Part shown: positions 1 through 21,006 of the stretch, one piece after another
How positions within the stretch are numbered: the first letter of the stretch is position 1
Layout: every line of letters begins with the position of its first letter
Assembly: GCF_037975245.1 (NCBI RefSeq)
Contig: NC_092573.1
Span: forward strand, 3,595,001 to 3,652,500
DNA length: 57,500 nt
DNA from: Apostichopus japonicus
Lineage: Eukaryota; Echinodermata; Holothuroidea; Aspidochirotida; Stichopodidae
Direction: 5' to 3'
Made by a program: the position numbers and the translations under genes
The notes under the pieces: generated by a model
The model's database searches: none
What the model was told of the DNA's origin: nothing
The model's input: the letters and a program-made list of their open reading frames with translations, nothing else

Positions 1-2749
1 TCCTAATACTATTTACAAGTGTGCTATATTTTATGATTTTACGTACCGTCCATATATAGGATATTTATATTATATCATATTTTGCGATGCAGATACATGA
101 CCACACTACCCAAACTAATTTCAGAGCAGAGCAGACACACTTTAATGACGAGTCTGACATGACTAGTCGTTAAAGACTTGAAAAATCTCGAAAATATTTT
201 TTTCTTACTGGTTGGTTGCTTCTGTGTGTATAACGAAACTAAGTACAAAAATGTAATGTATATAGCAAATGGAATTGACAGCAAGGCGATACAAACATCA
301 TACAAAGCAAAATAGTTATAGTGATGATATGGTTCACTGGCAATGTATATTAATACAGTCATTAAAATTGGCGACGCCATGCATGACTTCTGATATTCTA
401 CAGTTCCTTTCAAAATACGAGTCTCTAACTGAATCGAGACAGAAAACAAGAATCAGAGGAAACGCCATATGGTGATAATACAGAACAACAACACTGAATA
501 TTAGTACAGCGACCAGTAAAAAAAAAGAAGATTTCTCTAGAGTCACTTTGGTATATATTACACCATGAAATTTGGAAATGAAATTGGCGATGGAGAAATA
601 TTTCAAAATACCTAAAGAAATTGACCTAAAATGAAGGTGTTATTAAGCTACATAGGTTACAGTGTAATAGTTGACTGGATCCAAATTGGCCTATATGGTC
701 AATGTGATGGAATGAGGGAGGGGGGGGGGTGAGGGGAGTAGGTGAGGATTATCAACCGAAATTGAGCACCTTTCTATGAGGTTAACGAACGTTCACTTGG
801 CAGCGAAGAAGTTACAATTGTTGTAGAATTATATCATGAATCTTTAATTTAAGTTCTGAAACCATCACTGTAGACATTACTATACATGAGATATTGGAAA
901 TATGTTGGGAAAAGTCCTCAAGTTGTTGTACTTTGACTGATGTGGACTTTCAATGGTTAATACATGATTATGTGCATATATTGTTCGCCTACTTTTCAAC
1001 TTCCACGAAAATGACAATACAGTGAATAAACATGACGATACCGAATAAGTGTTACATTATTCACTGTACCCATTCAAAGCGTGGGTTGCAGTCAATAAAA
1101 GCACCACAGTGTAATGTAAGTCTGTTTAAACTAAGGGGACCCGAATACATTATAAAGCCCGAGATGTATATGATAACCCTAACGGTTACAATGTAAATCA
1201 CATGCATGGAACTGTGTATATGCCTACATGCCTTGATGAAACCAACACCATATCCCTAGCAACAGTTATTGCCAGTATTAAATATAAAAGTTACCAACGA
1301 ACTTTTATCATTTTTTTTTTATTGTATTTACCAAACAGGAAAGGGTAAAAAGGGGACGTTGATGTATCATGCAGCTGTTTAGTTCCGTACTAGGGCATAT
1401 GGGCACGCCGCGCGAGTTTGATAAAATTGGAAATTTGAAATTTCAGCTGGTACTGTTGGACACACGTCAAAATCAAGGCTATATTCACAGCACAGTGGTA
1501 TAAGACTTATAACAGCAGATTAACCATATAGTTCTTTCGTTCACACGAAAGCGCCATTGATATAAATTAAGTTGTATAATTATGATGATGCTTGAATCGT
1601 GTGATTCAGATTCCATTTATGTGGGTATGTCGTTTCTATGTCAATGAGTCAGTATTTGGACAAAAGACAAAAACTATATTTCCGAACGATTCACAGTGAT
1701 GACAATATGAATTCCTTTTGTATGACAGGTACACAGACAGAGAAACGAATATGCTGTATACGTCATGGAAACAACGGATTATTCTTCATGAGTTCAGAGT
1801 AAATAATGACCTGTTATAATTGATTCAGTGTATTGAATACAATGGTAAAAGTAAAGGCCACTGTTTTAGGAATATGTTGGAATAGCAGTAACCAAATTTG
1901 GTTTGTGTTTTGCTTAAAATATCTGTTTGAACAGAAAAAAAACGGATTCATTTCTTACCAAGAGAAGTGTGTGAACGTATTATGTAACCTTATACCTAAG
2001 ATTAGAAGAATAGTCAAAATATTAAACGATTAATCATAATCAAAGAAAATGACAAGTCAATATATATGAGTTGATGATAGAGATATACTGAATCGATGTT
2101 TCCTATTGGAGCATATATTATGTGGAAATAGTATTGAAAAGTAGCCTAGTGTTAATTTTGTTCATAAATTCTCTTAAACCTATTCGGAGAACGAAATCGT
2201 GTCACGCATATATACTTTATGCTGCTAAGTCCGGGTTATTCGTGTGCAGTATATGCGACAATTATGCAAGCAATCAGCTGCTATTAATAGGAAATTAAAC
2301 ACAACACCCTTTATTTGGCAATACCGAATAATGCTGCATATACGGCATATATGGTCACAAGGGACTTAAGTGTGGCAAAAAAATTTTTTTTTACACGAGG
2401 CACCTCGATTCAGGCCGAGGCCTTCGCTATGATATCCCTGGGCTTTTCGTAAGATTATCCAGGCAGTTGATGTAACTTGGGGGTGTAATATGGCCTCTTC
2501 TCAGCCTCGCTCTTCGTTCAAAGGGATGCTATATGTATTATTAAGTGGTTGGGATATTTAATGTAAGGAATTCATGTCTCTCTATCGTTTCTTGTGAAAA
2601 GTGACAGCTAGGACTAACATGCAGCAATGACTAACATCAAACAAGGGGGTGATGTATAGTCAGTATATAGTCTATGTTGGTTCGTTTGACTTGGATAATA
2701 TATATATGATAATATATATAAGGAAAACGATAAACAGGTTGTGACTTAC
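1..2749 (-). other. Start of intron 1 of the SK channel gene
   Basis: This stretch lies downstream, on the minus strand, of the GTAAGT donor that ends the SK channel exon, so it is intron up to the window edge. I searched the minus-strand frames for the next SK segment (S2 and the following loop) and saw nothing like it. The open frames here, including one of 124 codons at 75-449 on the minus strand, resemble no SK segment. Minor structure: a G-rich tract at about 715-745, and two adjacent small palindromes (CGAGGCACCTCG at 2396-2407, AGGCCGAGGCCT at 2412-2423) in a slightly GC-richer patch. No repeat or mobile element could be recognised. Confidence 0.7.
2744..2749 (-). other. Splice donor ending the SK exon
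   Basis: The minus strand reads GCGAAG|GTAAGT, a consensus animal 5' splice site. It falls exactly after codon 463 (Lys), giving a phase-0 junction right after the conserved SW..Y.K segment that follows S1. From memory of the family, vertebrate KCNN genes also have a large first coding exon carrying the N-terminus and S1; I could not check the exact junction. Confidence 0.88.
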
Positions 2750-4138
2750 CTTCGCGTATACCACCCACGATAACTCCGTTTCGATAACCATTACAACTAT
2801 TCCAAACATGGCCACGACTAACGCGTAATCGCTCAACCTTTTTCTCTTTTCGAATAATGTTTTACGTAAGCCGAGTCTGTAACTTGTGCTGTTCGAGGCA
2901 TGATTAAACTTGTTCTTACGACCCGACTTTCCGGTCGGATCTGCCACAAAAGTGGAGGAACTGTTCGGGGTGGACTTGAGAGGGATGTGATCGTTGGTTC
3001 CATTTCCTCTCATGACACTATTGATTTCACTCGGATCTCCTTTCCGCCTGTCCCGTATCCGTCCCCCTTCGCTCTTTAACGACAACGGTGTAAATCTAGG
3101 TATAACTCCGTTCACCAGTGCTGATCTGTGAGCTATGTTTACAAATTCATTGGTACAACGCCCCGCATTTCCACCTCGTCCTGTCGTGTATGTCAAAAAC
3201 CTGCCAGAGGATGTTGTAGCTCCGCTTGGTTTTTTCGTAGTTGTGGCAGTGCCTCTCGAGTTTAGCTGCTCGTTCGTCGTCAAGCTGCCCGTGTGGATCT
3301 TCGCTAAATCCCCATGCTTACATTCCAAACAAGTCGGAGTTGAATCCCGCTGTTGTACGGCCGTATGATCGGAATCCCCCGGTACTGAGATACTAACACC
3401 TTGCTTCACTGGACGCGTAAAATCAATTGGATTACCGCTCTCTGGTAGTATACGGCGCTCTTTCTCACTGGTCGTAACAACAACCCTGCTGTTGTCTTGT
3501 GTTGTTGGGTTGCATGGTATTGTCTGCGTACCTGTGTCTACTATGGAAGGTTCACTGCACGGTAACAATTCGTACTGTTCTCGGCTATTGTTCCCACCAA
3601 ACCGAGTCCAACTTCCACGAACACCGTGGGTTTCCATTATCTGGTCATTAGGCCTGCCACGGTTCGTAATTCTTCCATAGTTGTGAATTTTATCGCCAGC
3701 AGAGGGCGCTGCGCTCAGTTCGTACAGCTCATTATCTGTGTTTTCTTCATTAGCTTGCAAGGTGTCCACAGCTGTTGTAACTGCTGCGGTTTTTCGATGT
3801 TCAAGAACGTCCTCCCATATGTCGACTCCGTCCTCCTCGTCAAGCCATGAATTGACGCATCCCAAATTTGTATTCTTTTCACCGTTGAAAACGCTCAAAT
3901 TCAATGCACAAGTGTAATCATTGTCGTCGAAATAATCCAGAGATTCCGTATCAGCAGTGTCTAGATCCGCGTTGCACGCATCTGATGATAGAGGAGGACC
4001 GGTCGATTGCTTATCCTCAGACAATTCATTTTCACTAATGATCGTCTTAGGCTGCTGTTCTCGCGTACAACATACATTATTGACTACGTCAATGCTAGCG
4101 CTATCCTGCGCGGTTGAGACCATTACGAAAGAGGTCAT
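2750..4138 (-). CDS. Small-conductance calcium-activated potassium channel (SK/KCNN family), first coding exon, partial
   Basis: SK channels are tetrameric plasma-membrane K+ channels opened by calcium through constitutively bound calmodulin. This exon encodes 463 codons. Residues 1 to about 420 are a hydrophilic tail, acidic and Asp/Glu-rich at about 40-110 and Ser/Thr/Gly-rich at about 290-325, with nothing I recognise. Residues 425-463 are unmistakable SK: the [13 protein letters not shown] block, then S1 (about 436-456) with [15 protein letters not shown], ending in VYAK. Helices S2-S6, the GYG filter and the calmodulin-binding domain are absent because they lie on later exons outside the window. 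The start is the ATG at 4138; an in-frame TGA sits four codons upstream (4150-4148) and there is an A at -3. A second Met at residue 6 is possible. Translation runs open 25 codons past the donor, but that tail (beginning VSHN) is intronic. The paralogue number cannot be assigned. Family call is firm; the exact start is less so. Confidence 0.93.
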
Positions 4139-13010
<8,872 letters not shown>

Positions 13011-13031
13011 TTTTATATATATATATATATC
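13011..13031. repeat. Short (TA)n tract
   Basis: About ten TA units following GTTTT. A 174-codon open frame starts in this tract and runs to 13531; it passes through a C-rich run and shows no family resemblance, so it is not annotated as a gene. Confidence 0.9.
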
Positions 13032-16000
13032 AGGGTAATGATTTTCTATTCAATAATCAACTGAAACACCATCTTTTTCAATGCAATCATTGTGCTGGTG
13101 AAACGTGCGTTTCTAATCGTTTACAAAACCAGTTATATGTAAGGTGCATTACAATATTACTTCTAGGTGTGCATACAATGGGGTGTAAGGTGTGCACAAG
13201 CCCCATCCCCCCCCCCCTGCCCTTCCCCAACCCGACCGCAATCCTATACTTTTGCCCTCTCACAAAATGCAAAAGCTGCTGGTATAGCACAACTTTACGT
13301 CTAGAACTAATTATAGACCAAATGCATATTCTAAATATGCCTTCGAATTTTCATTGTCACACATTTTGGTTTATTTGTTTCTGGCGAAGTTTTCCTGCAG
13401 TCTTCTACTTAGAAGTCGACTTAACGACCACACGGCCATCCTGTCATTTTATAAAATCCTGGATAACTTTAACTTTCAAAGGATATGAGGCACATCAATG
13501 TCATAGGCTGGACAATTTGCCATGTCTCTAAGTCGTTATTCAGAAACCGTACAAGAATCAACATAAGACGTTTCACGTGTGCACCTGATTGATACATACA
13601 ATACAGTTTAAGTCTGTCGACGTTTACTGTGGAATTGTTTGAGAGACATACATTACCCGTTGACATGTTGTTAAGGACTTACTTTATGGATGTTCTGTAC
13701 ATCTGTTATGATATTACAACATTATGACCGATTATATGAATATGGATGGCGGGAGATTGAATGTTTCAGCGCAGACATCTGTTGCGATGATTACTGCATG
13801 TGCAATACCATGATATTTTTAAACTTGTAATCACTAGAAGAATCCAAACAAGCACTGCGGTATCGAGTCAACTGTAGGAGAGATTTGTGGTTGCAAAATT
13901 CAACGATATGGATAAGCTCATAAACAAACCTTTCCAACAGTATATGGAAAAATTGAGAGATAAAATGTCCATATCTTCATCAATGATATACTGTATTATA
14001 ATATTAAAATTGTAAGTGGTGAAGGATACACACGCAAACTCCAATGGATGATTCGACTCCGTGATATGATTAAGAGATATTCATATTTCATTTTATAAAT
14101 TGATTTCATTGTATGATGGGATTGACACGTAACTTCCTTCCTTATTTGGATTAATTTCCTTTCACCTTTTGCACTATTTATTTTGTCAACCGAGGAAAGA
14201 ATTAATTTTAATATTAAATTATATTCCTTCGCCATCCCTATTTACGATAAGAAATGCAACATCACCCAAAATATTTGCTTTATTCAAAATGATACTATAA
14301 GAAATTTGTCTCACGACGCCAACCCGCCCCCCCCCCATCCCCACCTTCCCTGACCCTAAACAAGCCACATCACTGTACTATAATGAACCATATTATTAGT
14401 TCATAGTGATCAAGAAACTTTGAAGGGAGTTCAATGTCTTTTTTTTTAAATAATTACTTTCTTTTACGAAATCACCACTAGCAAAATACTAAAATATATG
14501 AAACAATCACGTATACCTATCCCTCGTTTACCAGTAGAAACTAATACAACTCCATACACTTATCAATCTGCATTTTATCTTTATTTTAAGAATGAATACT
14601 GAATGGGGTTTTCTTATGAATACTTATCCGTAAAACTCTATATCACTGGGCTCTTCCTCTCTTTTTGTTGAGAGACAATAGCAAAGGAAATCGAATATAT
14701 TGATTTTCAAAGCTTTTCAAAGGGCTTTCGTAAAAACTTATGGCTATGCCCAGATACTCAGAAATAAGTCATCTTTGTACGCAGATCGAGGTAAATGATC
14801 TTCTTCTATGTTTATTGGCCAATTTCATTTCACGGCTTGTCCAATCTATCATATCTAAGATTGGCACTAATAGACGTAGGCAAAGGCGGAAAAAACAAAT
14901 CAAATTGGGCGACTGTCATCATCAAAGCCAAAAAAATCGATAGCTGTCTCATGGAATCAAATATTTTAGAAATCTACCGTACTATATAAAGGACAGATAC
15001 AATTTAGATATTTGATGATATATTGACTGAAACCACTGGGATTATTGGTTCAATATGTTGGTAATACTTATATGTAGGCATTAATAGAAATGACTAAAAA
15101 TTGACATTGGAATAGAGACAATGGTAATGACTCTATTCATAGAGGAAGAAAAGATGGTGAGGAGGAGGAGGTGGTGGTAGTAGACCAGATCTCTGTTCAT
15201 CCGAAAGAGTAGCAGGGTTTGAAATGTAGGTATACAATCGGCGTAAATCTATTCTATCTAGGTGCATTTCATCTCGATGGTGCAACCTTTCGGGTTTGTC
15301 TTTTCTTTAAATACGATTAAATTGATTAAAAATCCCGACCGAAATAAATCAGCTGTCAGTCAGTAAATTGTCCAAATGACTAATAGGTCAACTCACAAGG
15401 TGTATCGTTCGAAGAGAGCAAAAAACTGTTAACAAATTGCTTATCTCCCGCACAAAGACTATGTATGTAAATGAAAAACAAGAAACAGGGTCTGACATTT
15501 TCAATCCTAAAACGAAGTCGAAAGGGAAACAGGTTAAATAGATAAATGGGACGTACAAGTGAATGGAACAAGTGGAAAAGACGTCAGGCCTTTTAACTTT
15601 CAAACTGTCATTAATGGTTTTTGGCACCCGGATTCTCATGCCTTTTTCGGTTAAAACTGTTAAAGGGTGACGAACCTTTAATTAGTTGCAACCGACCTCT
15701 ATATATGTATCACGATAACATACGTTAAAAACATTAAAAGTTACACATGTATTGCTGGTTGACTGGTGAGTCGTTGAAATTGGCAGACTTTAAGCGTTTT
15801 GCTGTAAAGCGTGATCCACATTCTTTTAGAATGCGCGCGAAAATATTTTTCGGAACCTGTAGAGTAGTCTGGTGAGTCAATATTTACGCAAATGTTTGTG
15901 TCGCTGACTATATTCTGCATGTTTGTAATTCCTTCTCAGTATATAGGAACTGTTCGCCAGTTTAACTCATATCAGTTTTAATTGATGAACGGGTACTCAC

Positions 16001-17576
16001 CTTTAACATTTTTAATTGATAAAGCCAAGAGAATCAGGTGTTTCTTGTAAAATGTCCTTCGTAAAGGTTTTCGCTCACCTGAGGGTTCTGGTAGAATCTA
16101 CTTGATAGGCTTAGTAGTTCAGCTACAGACTTTTAGTATTATTATTTTTCTCTTTTTTGTTTCGGTTTTTTTTTTTCGGTTATATTATTTCTCCTCTCCC
16201 GCTTATTGACAATTAAATATCGAATGAATTCATTGTTGTTGTTTTTCTCCTACACATGGCATTAGTGAACGTTCTTACTGCCTCTTCTGGAAAATAATCC
16301 AGAGGTTGTCTAAGTTTACTCAATGATTATTGCAAATATTTTCAAAATACGGTTCAATCCCAATAGGTTGCATTAAGCAAGAGAAAACAATTATTTTAAC
16401 GCTTACCTTCACAATAATATCGAGTCAGGAGATAATGCCGTGTTATTGGTTGCTTCATTGAGTTTTTTATATAAATCTCATTTGTCAATGTTTCTCTGTT
16501 TTGTTACTATGGTGATAGGTTTGACCATAAAATTTAAGAAAGTGTTTGTTGGGCTGAACGGAAATTATGCACACAAATAAACCCGTTATGATTGCATTTG
16601 TACATTCCAAATATGAGAATCGGTTGTATTTTTGACAGGTTTAAAAAAAACACACAATAATTGTTATAATTGCTTTGGCTTTATTTGTATCATAAAACAT
16701 TGCTATTAAAATGTAGCAAAACTATTATGTCAATATGGAAATACATTTTGGGAATAACACCTCTGTTTGGGACTAATTATTATCGTAAAGTAATAGCATA
16801 ATCACAATCTTGACTAGACATTTACTTATTATTTAAATAAGCAGTACTATATTACTCTACGTTTAAGAGGTCCTGCTTCAGGCTGGTGAGTGAAATTTTG
16901 GAAAAATTAAACGATGCCCCACCAAGCTTTCTTAAGAAAACAAATCCCAACTAACTACTTTGAGTTCAACAATCTTCGTGTATGTATTAGGACAAAGAAT
17001 TTGTTTTAAATTTACATCAGAGAACTTCTTCCTGATGGCGCACACTGCATATATTATCAAAGAAACGTTATTATCACCAACGGAAACAGTTAAGTTACAA
17101 TGTAACTTAGTTACCGAATAATATTAAGCACACGTCATTATTGTAAGTATTCTCTTATCGCTCAATAATTTTATACCATGCGTAAAATCACCATCGAAGG
17201 TGCTCGACGTTAGTGTGAACTACAAAGCACTCCTTTGATTCGTTTCCTTTCAAGGAAAACAAGGCAACACAGAAACCTTACCGATTTGACTATTGCTTGA
17301 AATTATTATTATTACTTGAAAAGTTTTTGCTGTTCATAGAAACAATTTATTCAAAGGAGCTCCATCCAGAAGACATATAGGCCTAGAAATGACGTATATA
17401 GCCAGGACAGTGACGTAAGCATGATGTAATTAGATACGGTATGAATTTTAATTTGTTGAAATACAAGGGACAAAGGCGATAAATCTCTCTTTTCCTTCTT
17501 TCTTTCTTTTGTAACCTACAGTACTTTGCGAAATTTGACAAATTATTGCGAAATTTATCATTTAACCGTTACAATA
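13032..17576. other. Gene-free stretch with C-rich runs
   Basis: C runs occur at about 13207-13216 and 14327-14336, each inside a short C-rich patch. A short purine-rich GGA/GGT run lies at about 15163-15180. B-box-like strings such as GGTTCAATCCC (about 16352) lack a matching A-box and acceptor stem, so no tRNA gene is called. Confidence 0.45.
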
Positions 17577-17584
17577 CTGTAGAC
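17577..17584. repeat. Target site duplication, left copy (right copy 17914-17921)
   Basis: CTGTAGAC occurs immediately outside each end of the 329-bp element and fixes its boundaries. Confidence 0.9.
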
Positions 17585-17913
17585 CAGGGGTTCCCTAACT
17601 GGGGTGCATGAACCCCCAGAGGTGCGTGAGTTCATCCCAGGGGATTCGTGAGACGTTTCTGAAAGTCAAAACTAGAGTACTTTTGTTGAACTAAAATCTG
17701 ATATATCATATAATTTAGTAATGTACAAAAGTCGTACCTATCGAAAAACTATAATATTACACTATGAACTTGATCTATTACGAAGCACTGTTTTGAGTAT
17801 TATAGTATAATAATGACTCAGATCGTGTCTCGAAAAGTTGGGGGTTCGTGGACAACTCTGACATCCACAGGAGGTTCGTGGGGGGGGGGGGGGGTAAAGT
17901 TAGGGAAACCCTG
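17585..17913. mobile_element. Non-autonomous hAT-type transposon (MITE), 329 bp
   Basis: The left end reads CAGGGGTTCCCTAACT. The right end, on the opposite strand, reads CAGGGTTTCCCTAACT, which is 15 of 16 identical. The element is flanked by an exact 8-bp duplication, CTGTAGAC, at 17577-17584 and 17914-17921. An 8-bp target duplication with TIRs beginning CAG and sub-terminal GGACCC/GAACCCCC-like strings is typical of the hAT superfamily. The duplication has TA at its centre, as reported for the Buster group. There is no transposase frame, so it must have been moved in trans. The right end contains a run of 15 G (17880-17894) just inside the TIR. Element boundaries are firm; the subgroup is inferred. 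Confidence 0.9.
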
Positions 17914-17921
17914 CTGTAGAC

Positions 17922-19206
17922 CTAAATGAATGAACATATGTTAAATTCTGTAATATTTGTTTGGAAATAATACTGACGTCCATCAGTAATTTACGACCGA
18001 CCATACATAGTTGACATGTCGATATTGTAAATCATTGGCACTTTTGCCAGATATTGACAGTTTTGGAATATATGTTTAACTTGATTTTCATATGTTTGTG
18101 ACAATATTTGTGTTTACTAAGTTACCCAAAACTGGATCAATAAAGATTGAAAACTGTTTTGCAATGTTTGTGGACACGAGAAAAATTGAACATCTTCTAT
18201 GGTTTGAATGCTTCAGACAAACATAACTTTATATTTCTGACTGACCAGTCGACAGGAGCTAGTTACGTAGTAATATATTGTGGAAATTAAAAAGACTACT
18301 CTAATTGAGACGAAGGACAAATAGCAAACAACGTTTCATAAGAAGCTTGCATCATACCACGTCACACTTTAGAACGTTCTCATTATATGTGACGTCACAA
18401 AACGTCATACGTACGGGATATATTCCACATTACTTTGCATCGATACGATATGGGTTTTTTTTTATTCCTGTAACAATTACGCAAATGTCAATGGCATTAT
18501 TAAACTCACAATTTCATTGTCCTGTCCTCCAACTATACGATTTTCTGTAACTAAATAATAGCTTTATTGGATCCAATCAAACTAACTAGCGACTGGCCAA
18601 TTGTTGGCTCTAGACATCTCTCTAGCTATAAACGTTGTAAACAGCATACAAAATACGGCTGGTGGATTTCAAAGCACAACCTATTTTGTTTGTCCGAACA
18701 AACATGAGCTCAGGTTACGTCCTTGGCTATTGAAATCTCGGATGTATTATTACCGACAACTAATTTGATTTCTTTCATTTATTAAAGTAATTATCCAAAT
18801 TTGAAAGAAACACGTGAGATTTTAGTTAGATTTGTGTTTCCCACACACTAGTATTTTGTCATTGACATTTCCCTTTACCAAGTAAGATCAACATTCTTGG
18901 AACATATTGACATGTATAGTTCTATAGGATAGCTTTTTAACAACCAATTAAATCAAGCGAAGTTTCAAGAGTTGCAATCAATAAAATAGAGAGCCTTGTT
19001 GTCAGAGAATGGTTGACGTCAATAAAATGTTTTTCATACAGCTGGTTGCGCTTCAATCGCAAAGTTATCTCGCTGTCCGCAACATCTTCGAACAAACACT
19101 AAAATATTGTGAGGTTATGTCACCACAGATTATTACAAATTACCTTTCATATGTTTTCATGTTTCTAGCAAATGAGTTGCTAGTCAGCCAGTTGTGACAA
19201 ATTTCC
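17922..19206. other. Gene-free stretch
   Basis: AT-rich DNA with no supported gene. Open frames at 18305-18550 and 19009-19197 (plus) lack splice context and family resemblance. Confidence 0.45.
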
Positions 19207-19390
19207 AATGCTAATACCACTGTATACTGTGTCGTCATATCATGCTTCAAAGCACTCGTACTGTACAGTATGAGCAGTTTTTAACCTTTGTCTGATTCTA
19301 ATGCTAATAGCACTCTATACTGTCCTCTCATACCATGCTTCAAAAGCACGCGTACTGACAGATTGAACAGTTCCTAACCTTTGTCTGATA
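19207..19390. repeat. Diverged 93-bp tandem duplication, two copies
   Basis: The block starting AATGCTAATA at 19207 recurs at 19300. Both copies contain CTATACTGT-like, CATGCTTCAAA and TTAACCTTTGTCTGAT strings in the same order. The copies differ by substitutions and small indels, so the duplication is not recent. Confidence 0.85.
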
Positions 19391-19541
19391 GAAACATTGC
19401 TCAAAATATCACTAACAGTGATTTGAAGCGTAACGTGGAGAAACTTAGAGAGAGGATTGTCGCTATGAACTATGACCTGGCTATTCTAGCACATATAGCT
19501 TCTTTTGCTTATGCTAATCTGGGCTGATGTTCTTGTCTCAT

Positions 19542-19576
19542 CATGGAGTTATAAACAGTCTGTTTATAGCTCCATG
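19542..19576. repeat. Near-perfect 35-bp palindrome
   Basis: The arm CATGGAGTTATAAACAG is followed after one base by CTGTTTATAGCTCCATG; the single mismatch would be a G-U pair in RNA. It may form a cruciform. I see no gene attached to it. Confidence 0.85.
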
Positions 19577-20772
19577 GTCTCATGAACTATCGAGGCTATA
19601 AATATCAGCAAATCGCATCCTCCTGAAGAAATACGCAGTATACTAGCTCAGAGTGAAATTGGTGGGAGGTCTAATGTGTTATGACAACAACCAGTTGCCA
19701 TAACGACGTGAACCTGTAAGGGAATTATAACACTAATTATTTTTGTGCATTTAAGAAGTCAACAGCTAGTCATCTTTCGCCTTGAACTGCAGGTTACACG
19801 TGACCAACTCGTATTGCTGAAAGCTACAAGCACGTTAATTGATAGGAAAAAAAATAATTGAAAAAATTAAGACACAGTCTAAATACAAGTGCAAATAGGT
19901 TTGACAGAAAAAGACGATTAAAATAATGAAAATGCATAACAAACACGACGATGTTATTATATACGCAATTGATTGTGATTATGCAAATGAATGTAGGGGA
20001 TATATCAGAGATATATCAGTTCGCCTTTAAATAGGACAATAAAATGTAGCAGGCAATAGCATATAGTTTGTACAGACTGCCTTGTTCGGTTTCTTGTTAC
20101 CATGGAAACTTGCTAACACAAATATTGAGACCAACTTACGAATACCAAAGTACAATTAATTGCCTAAGAAAACGTTGAAATGTATTTAGTAAGGTTTTTT
20201 ATGCTTTGTGACTAATTTAGCATATCTAACAGTCTGTCTAAGTCAGCACACATATAGTCCAGGAACATGTAGCGTGAGAGATTCCGTTACATTATATATT
20301 CGATGAAAAAACTGATGATGAGCAATATTTACTGTTAATACATTTGCAGTAATATTTAATAAGGACCATTTCAACGATACCTTTCATGAAAATTTGTCTG
20401 CATCCGTGACTTTCCTTTCCCTTGAACATTATAGTTTCCAACAAACATATATACTGTCAGCACTATCAACACACGATATGCATACCGATACCGCATATGC
20501 ATTTATGTATTACGATGGTCTGCAGCATTAATGATTTTGATATGCAGGTGTGCCAACGACGTGACAGTTTATTTACATATAAACCTTGATTGTTGTACAA
20601 TATGACAACGTTTGTTTTAATACAAATGAAATATGGGTGATATTTCAATAAAATGATACTTTATATATGACACTTCCAGTAAACATATAGTGATAAACTA
20701 AAAGAATGAACATTAAAAAATTATAGATTTTGAATGTGCGAGCAGGTTAATAGCTTCAACTAATACACAGAC
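19577..20772. other. Gene-free stretch
   Basis: AT-rich, with no supported coding, RNA or mobile feature. The longest open frame (20466-20648, minus) is short and featureless. Confidence 0.45.
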
Positions 20773-20773
20773 A

Positions 20774-20804
<31 letters not shown>

Positions 20805-20895
20805 GTTATATATACATACACACACATGTATATATACATGTTATACAAGCAGTTCTACAGTAGAAAAAACCTTTTTCTTTGGCTATATATAGTTA

Positions 20896-20939
<44 letters not shown>

Positions 20940-21006
20940 CACACACATGTATATATACATGTTATACAAGCAGTTCTACAGTAGAAAAAAACCTTTTTCT
21001 TTGGCT
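20773..21006. repeat. Recent 121-bp tandem duplication joined to (TA)n
   Basis: A (TA)n tract (about 20781-20804) leads into a 74-bp unique block at 20811-20884, beginning TATACATACACACACATG and ending TTTTTCTTTGGCT. After another (TA)n tract (about 20899-20934), the same block reappears at 20932-21006 with one extra A in an A-run as the only difference I can see. Near identity implies a very recent duplication, probably mediated by the flanking TA repeats, or possibly an assembly artefact. Confidence 0.9.

Noticed and set aside
75-449. 124-codon minus-strand open frame with hydrophobic stretches, in SK intron 1
   Set aside because: It matches no SK segment. It contains a string like LSIPF..YI but lacks the flanking conserved residues and splice sites.
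16352-16362. tRNA B-box-like GGTTCAATCCC
   Set aside because: No A-box, no cloverleaf stems, no CCA-adjacent acceptor stem found.
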